From Rhizobium sp. Leaf306 (lineage in GTDB: Bacteria > Pseudomonadota > Alphaproteobacteria > Rhizobiales > Rhizobiaceae): a DNA stretch of 64,000 nt. Of the stretch, positions 1-8,959 are shown piece after piece. The notes under the pieces were generated by a model that was given only the letters and a program-made list of their open reading frames with translations, was not told the DNA's origin and did no database searches. Numbering within the stretch: position 1 is the stretch's first letter; every line of letters starts with the position of its first letter. The stretch covers positions 62,001-126,000 of the forward strand of contig NZ_LMNX01000004.1 in the NCBI RefSeq assembly GCF_001423425.1, in the 5' to 3' direction. The position numbers were made by a program, and so were the translations under genes.

Positions 1-88
1 GAGCGAGGGCCAGCGTCAGAGCGATGACGGCCGGGTTGCGAGCGAGGGTCTGCATACGGCTCATCGCCGGGGTATGAATGCGGCTCAT
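1..88 (-). CDS. pal: Peptidoglycan-associated lipoprotein Pal, N-terminal fragment
   Basis: Only the first 29 codons lie in the window; the gene runs off the left edge. The minus strand reads MSRIHTPAMSRMQTLARNP followed by a hydrophobic AVIALTLAL stretch, which is the start of a lipoprotein signal peptide. A GGAGAG ribosome binding site precedes the ATG at 88. Pal is an outer-membrane lipoprotein with an OmpA-type peptidoglycan-binding domain, the partner of TolB. The lipobox and the OmpA domain are outside the window, so the call rests on position directly downstream of tolB, as in the standard tolQRAB-pal order, plus the signal peptide. Confidence 0.8.
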   Translation of the reverse strand, partial: MSRIHTPAMSRMQTLARNPAVIALTLALA

Positions 89-144
89 GGCCGTTCTCTC
101 CTTGATCATTTAATTTAAGAGTTGCCGAACTCTAACGGATTTAG

Positions 145-174
145 GTTAACCATGATCAAACGCTTATGGTTAAC
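145..174. repeat. 9-bp inverted repeat between tolB and pal
   Basis: GTTAACCAT at 145-153 is the perfect reverse complement of ATGGTTAAC at 166-174, with a 12-base spacer. It lies in the 173-base tolB-pal gap, about 60 bases upstream of the pal start. No U-tract follows, so it is more likely an operator or an mRNA hairpin than an intrinsic terminator. Confidence 0.55.
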
Positions 175-261
175 GAATTCCTTCCGGTGCCCTATTTTTC
201 AGTCGTTCGCTGCCGGTTGGAACGCAAGCGCGGCAGATCTGCCGCGCCTCAAACGTGCCTC

Positions 262-1566
262 CTATTCAAGAAGCGGCGACCAGGCCGGGTCGGACCCGAA
301 TGCCGGTGTCTTGACCATCTGCTCGTTATAGCCGCTGAGATCGATCGAATACAACTGCGGACCACCGGCGCCGGCGTTCTGGCGGAAGAACATCAGAACG
401 CGACCGTTCGGTGCCCAGGTCGGACCCTCGTTATGGAAGCCCGATGTCAGAATGCGCTCGCCAGAACCGTCCGGACGCATGACGCCGATCGAGAACTTTC
501 CGCCCGACTGCTTGGTGAACGCGATCAGATCGCCACGCGGCGACCAGACCGGCGTCGAATAGGAACCATCGCCGAACGAGACGCGGCTCTGGCCCGAACC
601 GTCGGCCCCCATCACGTAGATCTGCTGGCGGCCGCCACGGTCGCTTTCGAACGTGATTCGGGCACCGTCAGGCGAATAGGACGGCGCGGTATCGATCGCA
701 GCCGTAGACGTCAGGCGCGTCGTCGTGCGCGAACGCAGGTCCATCGTGTAAATATTCGCGTTGCCTTCCTGCTGAAGGCTCATGATCACCTTCTGACCGT
801 CAGGCGAGAAGCGAGGCGAGAACGTCATGCCGGGGAAATTGCCCACCACTTCGCGCTGTCCGGTTTCCAGCTGCAGCAGGTAGACCCGCGGCTGGTTGCC
901 CTCGAACGACATGTAGGTGACTTCCTGACGGCTTGGCGAAAAGCGCGGCGTCAGCACGAGATCCTTGGTGCCGGTCAGCATGCGGACGTTGAAACCGTCC
1001 TGGTCCATGATTGCCAACTGACGCTGACGGGCAGTCTTCGGACCGCTTTCGGATACGAACACGACGCGGGTGTCAAAGTAGCCCTGCTCGCCGGTGATCT
1101 GCTTATAGATCGCGTCGGCGATGATGTGCGCCAGACGACGCCAGTTTTCCGGCTGAGTAAAGAACTGCTGGCCGGTCATCTGCTGGCCGGCAAACGTATC
1201 CCAGAGACGGAATTCGGCGCGCAGACGACCGTCGCCTTCACGGCTGACGCGACCGACGACCAGCGCCTGGGCGTTGATCGCCTTCCAGTCTTCGAAACGC
1301 GGCGCGCGGCCCGGATCGGTGATCTTTTCGATGAACGCCTGCTTGTTCACAGGCGCGAACAATCCCGAACGCTGAAGATCGGCGGCGATAACCTGCGAAA
1401 TCTGCGGTCCAAGCTCGTTGTTGGACAGGAAATCGGTAATCGCGATCGGCAGCGGCTCAACATTGCCCTTGTTGATGTTGATCTCGACCACCGCGTTTGC
1501 GGGGTTGGAGATCGCGGCAGCACCGGCGGACGCCATCATGAGCCCGAGGAAGGAACGTCTGATCAT
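262..1566 (-). CDS. tolB: Tol-Pal system beta-propeller protein TolB
   Basis: Periplasmic TolB, 434 aa from the ATG at 1566. It couples the inner-membrane TolQRA motor to Pal during outer-membrane constriction. A signal peptide ([15 protein letters not shown], then AISNPANA) leads into the N-terminal alpha/beta domain. The C-terminal half holds WD40-like PD40 repeats, with recurring FSPDG and YSPDG turns between about residues 200 and 430. An in-frame TTG at 1581 would overlap the tolA stop, but the ATG has AAAGG at good spacing and gives a normal signal peptide, so I chose it. It is the fourth gene of the tolQRAB unit. Length matches the family. Confidence 0.95.
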   Translation of the reverse strand: MIRRSFLGLMMASAGAAAISNPANAVVEININKGNVEPLPIAITDFLSNNELGPQISQVIAADLQRSGLFAPVNKQAFIEKITDPGRAPRFEDWKAINAQALVVGRVSREGDGRLRAEFRLWDTFAGQQMTGQQFFTQPENWRRLAHIIADAIYKQITGEQGYFDTRVVFVSESGPKTARQRQLAIMDQDGFNVRMLTGTKDLVLTPRFSPSRQEVTYMSFEGNQPRVYLLQLETGQREVVGNFPGMTFSPRFSPDGQKVIMSLQQEGNANIYTMDLRSRTTTRLTSTAAIDTAPSYSPDGARITFESDRGGRQQIYVMGADGSGQSRVSFGDGSYSTPVWSPRGDLIAFTKQSGGKFSIGVMRPDGSGERILTSGFHNEGPTWAPNGRVLMFFRQNAGAGGPQLYSIDLSGYNEQMVKTPAFGSDPAWSPLLE

Positions 1567-1577
1567 GGTTTGGCCTT

Positions 1578-2759
1578 TCAAAGCATATCAAGATCGCTGG
1601 GGCTGAAGTTCACGATGACTTCGCTCCACGCATCGTATTTGTCTGCCGGCAGGTTCTTGAACGGCGACGAACGCAAGACAGCGCGGCGCGCGCTGGATTC
1701 AAGCGTCCGGCGGGCCGTATCTGAACCGCCGCTTGAGGAAACTTCGGGTTCGCCGACGATCATGCCCGACTGGTCGAGCCGCATATGGACGCGGATGACC
1801 ACGCCTTCTGCACCTTCGATGCCGGCGATATAGGACCAGTTCTTGCCGATCTGCCCGCGCAACGCGTCCATTTCGCTGACGCTGAGCTTCGAACCGGTGG
1901 ATGGCTTCGTGCTGCCCGTGGAAGCAGGCGACGTCGAACGCTTCGCACCGCCGCCGGACGCGTCCTGCTTGTTGAGGAGCGCTGCGATCTGGTCGGCATT
2001 GAAGTCGCTGGCCTTGGAAGACGAGGACTTGGCGGTCTCCTGCTTCTTGCCTTCCTTCTTGTCGGTCGGCTTGGAAGCTTCCGTCGCCTTGGTATCCGCC
2101 TTGGCGGTTTCGGTCGGCTTCGGCGGGTCAGGCTTTTTCTCGACCGGCTTTTCGACGGGCTTTGCCTGCTCCTTCGGCGGTTCCTGCTTCGGCTTGGCGG
2201 CCGGCAGCGGAACGCTGTCTGGAAGCGGCGCTTCCTCGGTCTTGGCTTCGGTCGGAGTTGGGGTCGGTGGCGGTGTCTCGGCCTTGGGCGGCGTCGGCTC
2301 GGGCTTTGGCGGGGTCGGCTCCGGCTTCGGCTGCGGCAGCGCTGCCACTTCCTGAGGCTTCGGTGCCGTCTCTTCCTTGACGATATCCTTGACCTGGTTG
2401 TCCTCGTCCGTCGGGGTCGGCGTCGGGCGCTCCACCGGCTTTGGCGCGGCGGCGGCTTCGGTCTTCAGGGGCTTCTTGGCGGGTGTCGGCGGGGACTTCA
2501 GGTCGATGTCGCTCTCGCCGGCATTCTCGGCGTTTTCGACGACCTTCTGGTTCTTGGTTTCCTTCACCGAAGGCTTTTCGGTGAGAGGCGCCTTCTTGTC
2601 ACCCTGCTGCATCTGGGTGATCGATTCCACCGGGACGATGTCGACCGGCAGCGCCTCGACGTCGGCGACGTTGAGCTGCATCGGTGAACTCAGCGAGACA
2701 AGCGCCCAGCCGAGAAGCACCGAATGGAGAACCAGCGATGTGCCGATACTACCCTTCAT
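1578..2759 (-). CDS. tolA: Cell envelope integrity protein TolA
   Basis: 393 aa. One N-terminal membrane helix (about residues 6-25) is followed by a very long periplasmic linker rich in Pro, Lys, Glu and Ala, with tandem KPEPTPP units near residues 145-165. A short folded C-terminal domain begins at about 295 ([17 protein letters not shown]). TolA spans the periplasm and connects TolQR energy to TolB and Pal. The linker is proline-rich rather than the Ala/Lys helix of enterobacteria, as is usual in rhizobia. The low-complexity linker makes several false antisense reading frames. It lies 9 bases after tolR. Confidence 0.92.
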   Translation of the reverse strand: MKGSIGTSLVLHSVLLGWALVSLSSPMQLNVADVEALPVDIVPVESITQMQQGDKKAPLTEKPSVKETKNQKVVENAENAGESDIDLKSPPTPAKKPLKTEAAAAPKPVERPTPTPTDEDNQVKDIVKEETAPKPQEVAALPQPKPEPTPPKPEPTPPKAETPPPTPTPTEAKTEEAPLPDSVPLPAAKPKQEPPKEQAKPVEKPVEKKPDPPKPTETAKADTKATEASKPTDKKEGKKQETAKSSSSKASDFNADQIAALLNKQDASGGGAKRSTSPASTGSTKPSTGSKLSVSEMDALRGQIGKNWSYIAGIEGAEGVVIRVHMRLDQSGMIVGEPEVSSSGGSDTARRTLESSARRAVLRSSPFKNLPADKYDAWSEVIVNFSPSDLDML

Positions 2760-2768
2760 GGCGTGGGA

Positions 2769-3227
2769 TCACTGCTCCTGTTCCTGAAGGGTAACGAGGC
2801 CGAGGTTCTTGTAACCGGCAGACGAAATGCGGGCCATGACCTTCATCACCACGCCATAGGCAGCGGCAGTGTCGCCACGCACATAGATGCGCTCGTTATA
2901 GCCGGTCGTGGCGATCGCCTGCAGCTTCGGCAGGATCTCGTCGATCGTGATCGGGGTTTCCTGCAGGAAGATCTGCCCTTCCGGATTGACCGAAACGGTG
3001 ATCGGCTGCGTATCGGAATTCATCGCCTTGGCCTGGGTTTCAGGCAGGTCGATCGGCACGCCGACAGTCATCATCGGTGCGGCGACCATGAAGATGATGA
3101 GAAGCACGAGCATGACGTCGACAAGCGGCGTGACGTTGATTTCGCTGATCGCGCCGCTACGGCTGCGCCCACCGCGACGTCCGCGACGACCGCCTCCCGA
3201 TTTTGCTCCTCCGGCCGACATGCCCAT
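2769..3227 (-). CDS. tolR: Tol-Pal motor subunit TolR (ExbD family)
   Basis: 152 aa inner-membrane protein. It has a basic, glycine/arginine-rich N-terminus (residues 6-25), then one transmembrane helix containing the conserved motif NVTPLVDVMLVLL with Asp37, the residue that takes part in proton flow with TolQ. The periplasmic ExbD/TolR domain follows. It forms the proton channel with TolQ encoded just upstream. The arginine-rich N-terminus is longer than in E. coli, which is common in alphaproteobacteria. Confidence 0.95.
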   Translation of the reverse strand: MGMSAGGAKSGGGRRGRRGGRSRSGAISEINVTPLVDVMLVLLIIFMVAAPMMTVGVPIDLPETQAKAMNSDTQPITVSVNPEGQIFLQETPITIDEILPKLQAIATTGYNERIYVRGDTAAAYGVVMKVMARISSAGYKNLGLVTLQEQEQ

Positions 3228-3254
3228 GGTGCTTACTCCTGGCGTTGTGCCTGA

Positions 3255-3974
3255 TTACTGAGCGGCCTGGCGTGGCTGCAGCTTCTCGTCGATCTGGCGC
3301 GAAAGGATGGCCGAGAACTCGTCGGCAAAGCCTTCCATCCGCGATGAAAGCTTGCCAGCCTCGCCCATGAAACGGTTGTAGGCGATAACCGCCGGGATAG
3401 CGGCGACGAGGCCGATGGCGGTTGCCAGCAGCGCTTCGGCGATACCCGGTGCAACGACCGCAAGGTTGGTGGACTTCGATCCGGCAATCGCCTGGAAGGA
3501 GGTCATGATACCGATGACGGTACCGAACAGACCGATGAACGGACCGGCCGAACCGATGGTCGCCAGCGACCCGAGACGTGCCTCGTAGGCTTCGCCTTCG
3601 CGCGACATCGTCACGTCCATGGCGCGGTCGATACGCATCTGCAGACCGATCGGCGAACGGGCGCCGCGCTCAAAGCTCTTCTTCCATTCGCGCATGGCAG
3701 CGACGAAGATGGCGGCAAGGCCCGTGTTCTGGCGCTCGCCAAGCGTGCGGTAGAGTTCTTCGAGCGACTGACCCGACCAGAACACCTGCTCGAACTGATC
3801 GAACTGGCGCCGCGCCTTTGCAAAGCTCATATATTTGTCGATGACGATCGCCCAGGTCCAGACCGAGGCACCCATGAGCCCGATCATCACCATCTTGACG
3901 ATCAGTCCGGCCTGCATGAACAGCGCCCAAAGGCTCACGTCATGCGTCGCAGCTTCCAGAGCTACCTGTTCCAT
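3255..3974 (-). CDS. tolQ: Tol-Pal motor subunit TolQ (MotA/TolQ/ExbB family)
   Basis: 239 aa inner-membrane protein with three predicted helices: about residues 20-42, then a pair at about 135-160 and 175-200. The pair carries the family's small-residue packing (FIGLFGTVIGIMTSF and LLATAIGLVAAIPAVIAYN). TolQ and TolR harvest proton motive force to move TolA. It is the first gene of the tolQRAB run; the 267-base gap upstream separates it from ybgC and probably carries its promoter. Confidence 0.95.
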   Translation of the reverse strand: MEQVALEAATHDVSLWALFMQAGLIVKMVMIGLMGASVWTWAIVIDKYMSFAKARRQFDQFEQVFWSGQSLEELYRTLGERQNTGLAAIFVAAMREWKKSFERGARSPIGLQMRIDRAMDVTMSREGEAYEARLGSLATIGSAGPFIGLFGTVIGIMTSFQAIAGSKSTNLAVVAPGIAEALLATAIGLVAAIPAVIAYNRFMGEAGKLSSRMEGFADEFSAILSRQIDEKLQPRQAAQ

Positions 3975-3998
3975 CTGTCTTCAATCCCCGAATCCAAA

Positions 3999-4022
3999 CG
4001 CCCGGCATTTCACAACCGGGCG
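3999..4022 (-). other. Stem-loop in the leader just upstream of tolQ
   Basis: On the minus strand CGCCCGG (4022-4016) can pair with CCGGGCG (4005-3999) around a 10-base loop, 25 bases before the tolQ start. Only three T residues follow, so it is at best a weak terminator or attenuator between ybgC and tolQ. Confidence 0.35.
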
Positions 4023-4175
4023 GGTTCCAAAGCGCGCTCTCGCGAGAATGTTTCTGTCCGCCGAGATCGCCGCCTAACGCCCAAGATGTCCTGAGTTTTC
4101 AGCTTGGCTTCTCGCCTTCAAATTTGGTCAAAGGAAGGCGTGCGTTGCACAAATTCCTCACGGGTTAGTAAGACT

Positions 4176-4194
4176 ACATTATCGTTAATAATGT
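4176..4194. promoter_or_regulatory. Palindrome in the tolQ-ybgC gap
   Basis: ACATTAT-cgtta-ATAATGT, a perfect 7-bp inverted repeat with a 5-base spacer. It sits in the AT-rich part of the 267-base tolQ-ybgC gap, about 200 bases upstream of tolQ. It could be an operator for tolQRAB-pal. No regulator is known to me for this exact sequence. Confidence 0.35.
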
Positions 4195-4241
4195 GTTACG
4201 GCCGCAAGCTTGATCAGCGCTTTGGCTCTATTGTCTGAAGC

Positions 4242-4691
4242 TCAGATCGGCGCTGTTAGAAACTTCTCCGCGATCGCCTCCGGCAGTCGTCGTGGACGGC
4301 CGTATCTGTTGATGACGGCGATGACCACCTTCGCCGCAATCAGCAGCGTTTCGCCGCGGCGGATTTCCTGGGTGAGAACCATCTTGGCGCCACCCGCCTT
4401 TTCGGTGATCGTCTGGATCGTCAGTATATCGTCCATCCGGGCCGGTTGCTTGAAATCGATCTCCATGCGGTGCACGACGAAGACCAGCCCCTCCTCATCC
4501 GCCGACAGAAGCGCACCCTGCTCGCAGCCGAGGCAACGCAGATAATCGGTTCGGCCGCGCTCGAGAAAGTGCAGGTAGCGGGCGTGATAGACGAGGCCGG
4601 AGAAGTCCGTGTCCTCGTAATAGACCCGCTGGACGAGGCTGTGACCGCCCTCGATCAGTTCTCCGGATAACAAAAAATTCTGCTCTGTCAT
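4242..4691 (-). CDS. ybgC: Tol-Pal system-associated acyl-CoA thioesterase YbgC
   Basis: 149 aa from the ATG at 4691; the open frame extends upstream to 4811, but only this start gives the family's usual length of about 140-150 residues. It is a hot-dog fold thioesterase with the 4-hydroxybenzoyl-CoA thioesterase signature VYYEDTDFSGLVYHARYL (catalytic Asp in YEDTD). In proteobacteria ybgC leads the tol-pal cluster, as here; the enzyme hydrolyses acyl-CoAs and may link phospholipid metabolism to Tol-Pal. It is divergent from sqdB. Confidence 0.9.
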   Translation of the reverse strand: MTEQNFLLSGELIEGGHSLVQRVYYEDTDFSGLVYHARYLHFLERGRTDYLRCLGCEQGALLSADEEGLVFVVHRMEIDFKQPARMDDILTIQTITEKAGGAKMVLTQEIRRGETLLIAAKVVIAVINRYGRPRRLPEAIAEKFLTAPI

Positions 4692-4813
4692 AAGCTTGCC
4701 TTGAAATTCCATCTTCATCCCCTGGATAAAGGCGGAATACCGATCCACTTTCGGTGTCCTGTCATACTTCCCGCCCGCATAAAATAGGGCACCCGCGAAC
4801 GGAGAGAACATTC

Positions 4814-6034
4814 ATGAAGATTGCAGTCCTTGGCGGCGATGGTTTCGTCGGCTGGCCGACATCGCTTCACCTGTCCTATGCCGGCCACGAGGTGCATATT
4901 CTCGATAACCTGTCGCGCCGCTGGATCGATACGGAACTCGGTGTTCAGTCGCTGACGCCGATGGACAGCATTCAGGAACGGACCCGCATCTGGCACGCCG
5001 AGACCGGCCGCCGCATCCACTTTCACCTGATCGACCTTGCCAAGGATTACGAGCTTCTGAAGGGTTGGCTGGCGGCGAACCGTCCAGACGCCATCATCCA
5101 CTTCGCCGAACAGCGGGCAGCCCCCTATTCGATGAAGAGCGACCGCCACAAGAACTACACTGTCAACAACAACGTCAACGCCACGCACAATCTGTTGAAC
5201 GCCATGGTCGAGCTCGACCTCGACGCGCATCTCATCCACCTGGGCACAATGGGTGTCTACGGCTACTCGACCGTTGGTGCTGCGATACCGGAAGGTTACC
5301 TTCCTGTTGGCATCGAGACAATGGACGGGCGCACGGTCAGCCAGGAGATCCTCTATCCAAGCAATCCCGGCTCGATCTACCACATGACGAAATGCCTCGA
5401 TCAGCAGCTGTTTGCCTTCTACGCCAAGAACGACGGCCTGCGGATCACCGATCTCCACCAGGGCATCGTCTGGGGAACCCACACGGAGCAGACCCGCCGC
5501 CACGAGCAGCTGATCAACAGATTCGATTACGACGGCGATTATGGCACGGTTCTCAACCGCTTCCTGATCCAGTCGGCGATCGGCTATCCGCTGACGGTAC
5601 ACGGAACCGGCGGCCAGACGCGCGCCTTCATCCATATTCAGGATTCGGTGCGCTGCATCGAGATCGCGCTCAACACACCGCCTGCCCGCAACAACCGGGT
5701 CGAGATCTTTAACCAGATGACGGAAACCCACCGGGTCCGTGATCTCGCCGAAATGATCTCCAAGATGAGTGGCGCGCAGATTGCCTGGCTGCCCAACCCG
5801 CGCAAGGAAGCCCCGGAGAACGATCTCGTCGTGAAGAACGACAAGTTCCTGAGCCTCGGCCTGCAGCCGACGACGCTCGGCGAAGGCCTGCTCGCCGAGA
5901 TCGTTGATGTCGCGAAGAAATATGCCTACCGCGTCGATCGCAGCCGTGTCCCCGCCGTTTCCGCCTGGACGCGCGATATCGCCGCCAAGGTGGAGCACGA
6001 TCCGGAAGGCATGCGGCTGAAATCCGTCTCGTGA
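4814..6034 (+). CDS. sqdB: UDP-sulfoquinovose synthase SqdB
   Basis: 406 aa NAD-dependent enzyme of the extended SDR family. It makes UDP-sulfoquinovose from UDP-glucose and sulfite for the membrane sulfolipid SQDG. The Rossmann motif GGDGFVG is at residues 7-13. The catalytic triad is visible as Thr145 (LGTMGVYG), Tyr189 and Lys193 (YHMTK). The long conserved segment from SNPGSIYHMTK to GIVWGTHT is characteristic of SqdB and not of other sugar epimerases. The ATG at 4814 follows GGAGAG. It is the first gene of a plus-strand operon with the next two genes. SQDG partly replaces phospholipid when phosphate is scarce. Confidence 0.93.
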   Translation: MKIAVLGGDGFVGWPTSLHLSYAGHEVHILDNLSRRWIDTELGVQSLTPMDSIQERTRIWHAETGRRIHFHLIDLAKDYELLKGWLAANRPDAIIHFAEQRAAPYSMKSDRHKNYTVNNNVNATHNLLNAMVELDLDAHLIHLGTMGVYGYSTVGAAIPEGYLPVGIETMDGRTVSQEILYPSNPGSIYHMTKCLDQQLFAFYAKNDGLRITDLHQGIVWGTHTEQTRRHEQLINRFDYDGDYGTVLNRFLIQSAIGYPLTVHGTGGQTRAFIHIQDSVRCIEIALNTPPARNNRVEIFNQMTETHRVRDLAEMISKMSGAQIAWLPNPRKEAPENDLVVKNDKFLSLGLQPTTLGEGLLAEIVDVAKKYAYRVDRSRVPAVSAWTRDIAAKVEHDPEGMRLKSVS

Positions 6035-6041
6035 TGGCGCG

Positions 6042-6851
6042 ATGAAAACCGCCTTCGTCACCCTCGTTACCAATGCCGATTACGCGATGGGCGCCACGGC
6101 ACTGGCCCGATCGATCAAACTGACCGGGACCACGGCCGAGATCGTCGTGCTGCATACGGCTGCGGTCTCAGCTTCCGACCTTGGCCCGCTCGAGGCCCTA
6201 GGCTGCAGGCTGGTGGAAGTCGCGCACCTTCCGCTGTCCGACGCGTTCAACGACCGTCACGCCCGAAAGAAACTGCATGGGGCGGCGCCCTTTACCAAAG
6301 GCAACAAGCCGGATTTCCACACGCCGCTCGACAACTTCTGCAAGCTTCGCCTGTGGCAGCTGACCGACTACGACACAACAGTCTTCATCGATGCCGACGC
6401 GCTGATGCTGAAGAACATCGACAAGCTGTTCGCCTATCCGGAGTTTTCCGCGGCACCGAACGTCTACGAGAGCATGGCCGACTTCCACCGGATGAACTCC
6501 GGCGTGTTCGTGGCCAAGCCATCGCTGCAGACCTTCGACGGTATGATGGCGGCGCTGGACGTTCCCGACGCCTTCTGGCGGCGCACCGACCAGACGTTTC
6601 TGGAACACTTCTTTCCGGACTGGCACGGCCTGCCGGTGACCATGAACATGCTGCAATATGTGTGGTTCGCAATGCCCGATCTCTGGAACTGGGAAAGCAT
6701 CGGCATCCTCCACTACCAGTATGAAAAGCCCTGGGAGAAGGATCACCCGAAGGCGCAGCAGTTGAAACCTCTGATCGATCTCTGGTGGAACTTTTACGAA
6801 GGGCGCTCGCCCGACATCACCGCGCTGCCCAATCCGGCGCCGTTACCATGA
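6042..6851 (+). CDS. sqdD: Glycosyltransferase family 8 protein, SqdD-like
   Basis: 269 aa, glycogenin-like GT8 fold. The nucleotide-sugar/metal motif DxD is at 117-119 (FIDADALML), and the acceptor-side motif MNSGVFV follows at about 150. It begins 7 bases after sqdB and ends overlapping the next start by ATGA, so the three genes are translationally linked. In Rhodobacter the sqdBDC operon contains a GT8 protein, SqdD, proposed to transfer sulfoquinovose to diacylglycerol; by position this is its counterpart. The exact transfer step is inferred from operon context. Confidence 0.75.
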   Translation: MKTAFVTLVTNADYAMGATALARSIKLTGTTAEIVVLHTAAVSASDLGPLEALGCRLVEVAHLPLSDAFNDRHARKKLHGAAPFTKGNKPDFHTPLDNFCKLRLWQLTDYDTTVFIDADALMLKNIDKLFAYPEFSAAPNVYESMADFHRMNSGVFVAKPSLQTFDGMMAALDVPDAFWRRTDQTFLEHFFPDWHGLPVTMNMLQYVWFAMPDLWNWESIGILHYQYEKPWEKDHPKAQQLKPLIDLWWNFYEGRSPDITALPNPAPLP

Positions 6852-7717
6852 AAGTCCTCGTCTCGGGTGGGACCGGACTCGTTGGCCGCTATATCGTCGA
6901 AGCGTTGCTGGACGCCAGCTACACGGTCACCGTCGGCGGCCGGACACGGCCGCAACCCGACCTGTTCTCGAAACCAGTCGAATTCGTCCCCCTCTCGCTC
7001 GATCCCGATCTCGACCAGAGTGATGTCTTCACCGGTGCCGATTTCTTCGTCCACGCCGCCTTCGACCACGTCGCGGGAAAATACCGGGGCGGCGAAGGCG
7101 ACGATCCCACGCGGTTTGCCCGCATGAACCTCGATGGCACGATCAAACTGTTCGAGACTGCCAAACGAGCCGGTCACCGCCGCGCAGTCTTCATCTCCAG
7201 TCGCGCCGTCTATGACGGCCTTCCGGAAGGCTTGCCCCTCACCGAAGACGCGGATCTTTCACCGACAAGTCTCTACGGCGAAATCAAGCATAAAGGCGAA
7301 TTGGCAGTCGCCGGGCTTTGCGACCCGGACTTTTCGACCGCAAGCCTGCGGTTGACTGGTGTGTACGGAGATCTGAGACCCAACAAGTGGGATCAGATGT
7401 TTGAAACCTACCGTTCCGGCAGCGTCATCGAACCGCGTGCGGGAACGGAAGTACACGGCAGCGATGTCGGCTCCGCCGTCCGTCTGATGCTGGAAGCCGA
7501 GGCCGTCAGGATCGCTGGCGAAAGTTTCAACGTGTCAGACATACTCACCGATCGAAGCGAGATCCTCAGTCACGTCGACAATGGCCGCGGCTTGCCCGAG
7601 AAGGCTGATCTGTCGCGAGTGCGCGTCATGCCGACGGCAAAGATCGAGGCGCTTGGCTGGAGGGGCGGTGGCAAATCGCTGCTTACGCAAACAATTCGCC
7701 GCCTCGCCTCCTCCTGA
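6848..7717 (+). CDS. NAD-dependent epimerase/dehydratase in the sulfolipid operon
   Basis: 289 aa from the ATG at 6848, which overlaps the stop of the GT8 gene (ATGA). It is an extended short-chain dehydrogenase: Rossmann motif GGTGLVG at 7-13, SSRAVYDG for the catalytic Ser region, and YGEIK for the Tyr-x3-Lys pair. The substrate is unknown. Translational coupling to sqdB and the glycosyltransferase suggests a role in sulfolipid head-group supply. It is much larger than, and not obviously related to, the small reductase-like SqdC of Rhodobacter, so I give no symbol. Confidence 0.7.
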   Translation: MKVLVSGGTGLVGRYIVEALLDASYTVTVGGRTRPQPDLFSKPVEFVPLSLDPDLDQSDVFTGADFFVHAAFDHVAGKYRGGEGDDPTRFARMNLDGTIKLFETAKRAGHRRAVFISSRAVYDGLPEGLPLTEDADLSPTSLYGEIKHKGELAVAGLCDPDFSTASLRLTGVYGDLRPNKWDQMFETYRSGSVIEPRAGTEVHGSDVGSAVRLMLEAEAVRIAGESFNVSDILTDRSEILSHVDNGRGLPEKADLSRVRVMPTAKIEALGWRGGGKSLLTQTIRRLASS

Positions 7718-7736
7718 TCTTATCCCCGCTACGACC

Positions 7737-8162
7737 CTAGTGGGACGAGGCGCGTTGCGTCTTAGCCTCTTGTTTCGTCTTGTCGATCTGCCTCATGTGC
7801 TCTTCGGCCCACTTCTGGCCGGCGTCGCCACCCCACAAAAGCCAGGCGATGTAACCCGCCGAAGGGTTGCCGTCGTCGCCGAAATTGTCGGAGCGTTTGT
7901 CGACATTGTGCCGCTTGAAGTAGCTCACCATCCGCTTCACCGTCTGTTCCGACAGGTGCTTGCGGTGCTGAAGATCGCGAGCGCGGGCGATCCCGACCGT
8001 CGTGCCGCCACGCCGGTATTCGGCGCGAAGCTTCAGGCCCTTCTCGGCCGCAGCCGCAACGTCGGCCGGCGGCTTGTGGTCAAGCTGCGATGGTTTGGAC
8101 GGGCTGCGCGCGCGAGTCTTAGACTGCTCGTGCTGATGTTCGTGCGAAGATCTTTCAGCCAT
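7737..8162 (-). CDS. Conserved protein of unknown function, 141 aa
   Basis: No enzyme family recognised. The first 30 residues are polar and probably disordered (SSHEHQHEQSKTRARS). The core contains EKGLKLRAEYRRGGT, ARARDLQHRK, RMVSYFKRH and PSAGYIAWLLWGGDAG. I recall this type of core mainly from small proteins near phage structural genes, but no other phage gene is present here. It starts inside the end of the preceding DUF2945 gene (8-base overlap), so the two form a translationally coupled pair on the minus strand, convergent with the sulfolipid operon. Confidence 0.7.
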   Translation of the reverse strand: MAERSSHEHQHEQSKTRARSPSKPSQLDHKPPADVAAAAEKGLKLRAEYRRGGTTVGIARARDLQHRKHLSEQTVKRMVSYFKRHNVDKRSDNFGDDGNPSAGYIAWLLWGGDAGQKWAEEHMRQIDKTKQEAKTQRASSH

Positions 8163-8376
8163 CGGTCTTCTTCAGCTCCGATTGGCTTTTCAAAACCTTG
8201 TCGCCGTCTTCCTGCTTGACGAGGAAGGCGGGCTTGTCGGCATCTGCCTTGCGCTTGATCGTCTTGCCCTTGATCTTACGCTCGACATCCTTGGTGAACT
8301 TCTCGGCGACCTTGCCTTCGGCCTTCGACTTTCCCCATTTCCATTCGACTTCGTTTCCGACGCTGATCTTCTGCAT
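8155..8376 (-). CDS. DUF2945 (HVA1, TUDOR-like) small protein
   Basis: 73 aa, very rich in Lys and Glu. The pattern VGNEVEWKWGKSKAEGKV followed by KIKGKTIKRKADADKPAFLV matches the hypervirulence-associated (HVA1) TUDOR-like family formerly called DUF2945. In this family the beta-barrel reads like a nucleic-acid-binding or protein-binding module, but the function is unproven. It is the first gene of a two-gene unit, with an AAGGAGATG-like ribosome binding site upstream. Confidence 0.75.
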   Translation of the reverse strand: MQKISVGNEVEWKWGKSKAEGKVAEKFTKDVERKIKGKTIKRKADADKPAFLVKQEDGDKVLKSQSELKKTDG

Positions 8377-8431
8377 GGATCATCTCCTTCTACTCCTGAA
8401 AAAACTCAAGCGAGCAAAGGATGTTCCAACA

Positions 8432-8959
8432 TCAGTCTTTCAGATCGAGATCGCCATCGCGCCAGACCACGTGTTTCGGGCTCATGGTCAGATCTTCGAT
8501 CTCGTCCGCGATGAAATAGGGCGGAATATCCAGCGCCTTCAACGAGTCCCTCGTCGCCTTCACCCACTTGAACTCGAGTTCGTGCGTGTCGACGATCCGA
8601 TGGACGATATCGGTCGGATGAAACGGAAAGCTCTCCGGCAGCTCCATCAGGTAGTAGAAGCCGAGTTCGTGCCAGTCGCGGTCTTCGTAGTGGAAGAAGT
8701 TCTCGACCGCCCAGAGCAGCCGTCCGACCTTCACCTCGACCCCGAGTTCCTCGACCATCTCGCGTTTCAGGGTCTCCTCGGAGGTTTCGCCCACTTCCGC
8801 GCGTCCGCCGGGAAAGGTCCAGAACGTCTCATGCACGGCGCGGTGCACCAGCACATGGCCGTCGCGAAAACCAAGCCCCGCGATGCGCATCTGAAAAATG
8901 CGCTTCGGCTTGAACTTCATCCGGATGCGCAAATCCTGGGGTTCGTCGCCTTTACTCAT
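8432..8959 (-). CDS. NUDIX hydrolase
   Basis: 175 aa. A complete Nudix box, GX5EX7REUXEEXGU, spans residues 52-74 (begins GRAEVGE, ends REMVEELGV), so the metal-binding helix is intact and the protein should hydrolyse a nucleoside diphosphate-linked substrate. The specific substrate cannot be read from the sequence. The start overlaps the ruvB stop by 8 bases, so it is translated as the last gene of the ruvCAB direction; a housekeeping or nucleotide-pool-cleaning role is plausible. Confidence 0.88.
   Translation of the reverse strand: MSKGDEPQDLRIRMKFKPKRIFQMRIAGLGFRDGHVLVHRAVHETFWTFPGGRAEVGETSEETLKREMVEELGVEVKVGRLLWAVENFFHYEDRDWHELGFYYLMELPESFPFHPTDIVHRIVDTHELEFKWVKATRDSLKALDIPPYFIADEIEDLTMSPKHVVWRDGDLDLKD

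Noticed and set aside
166..1833. 555-residue reading frame opposite tolB and tolA
   Set aside because: Antisense shadow: arginine/histidine-rich, without domain or ribosome binding site, across genes that are clearly tolB and tolA.
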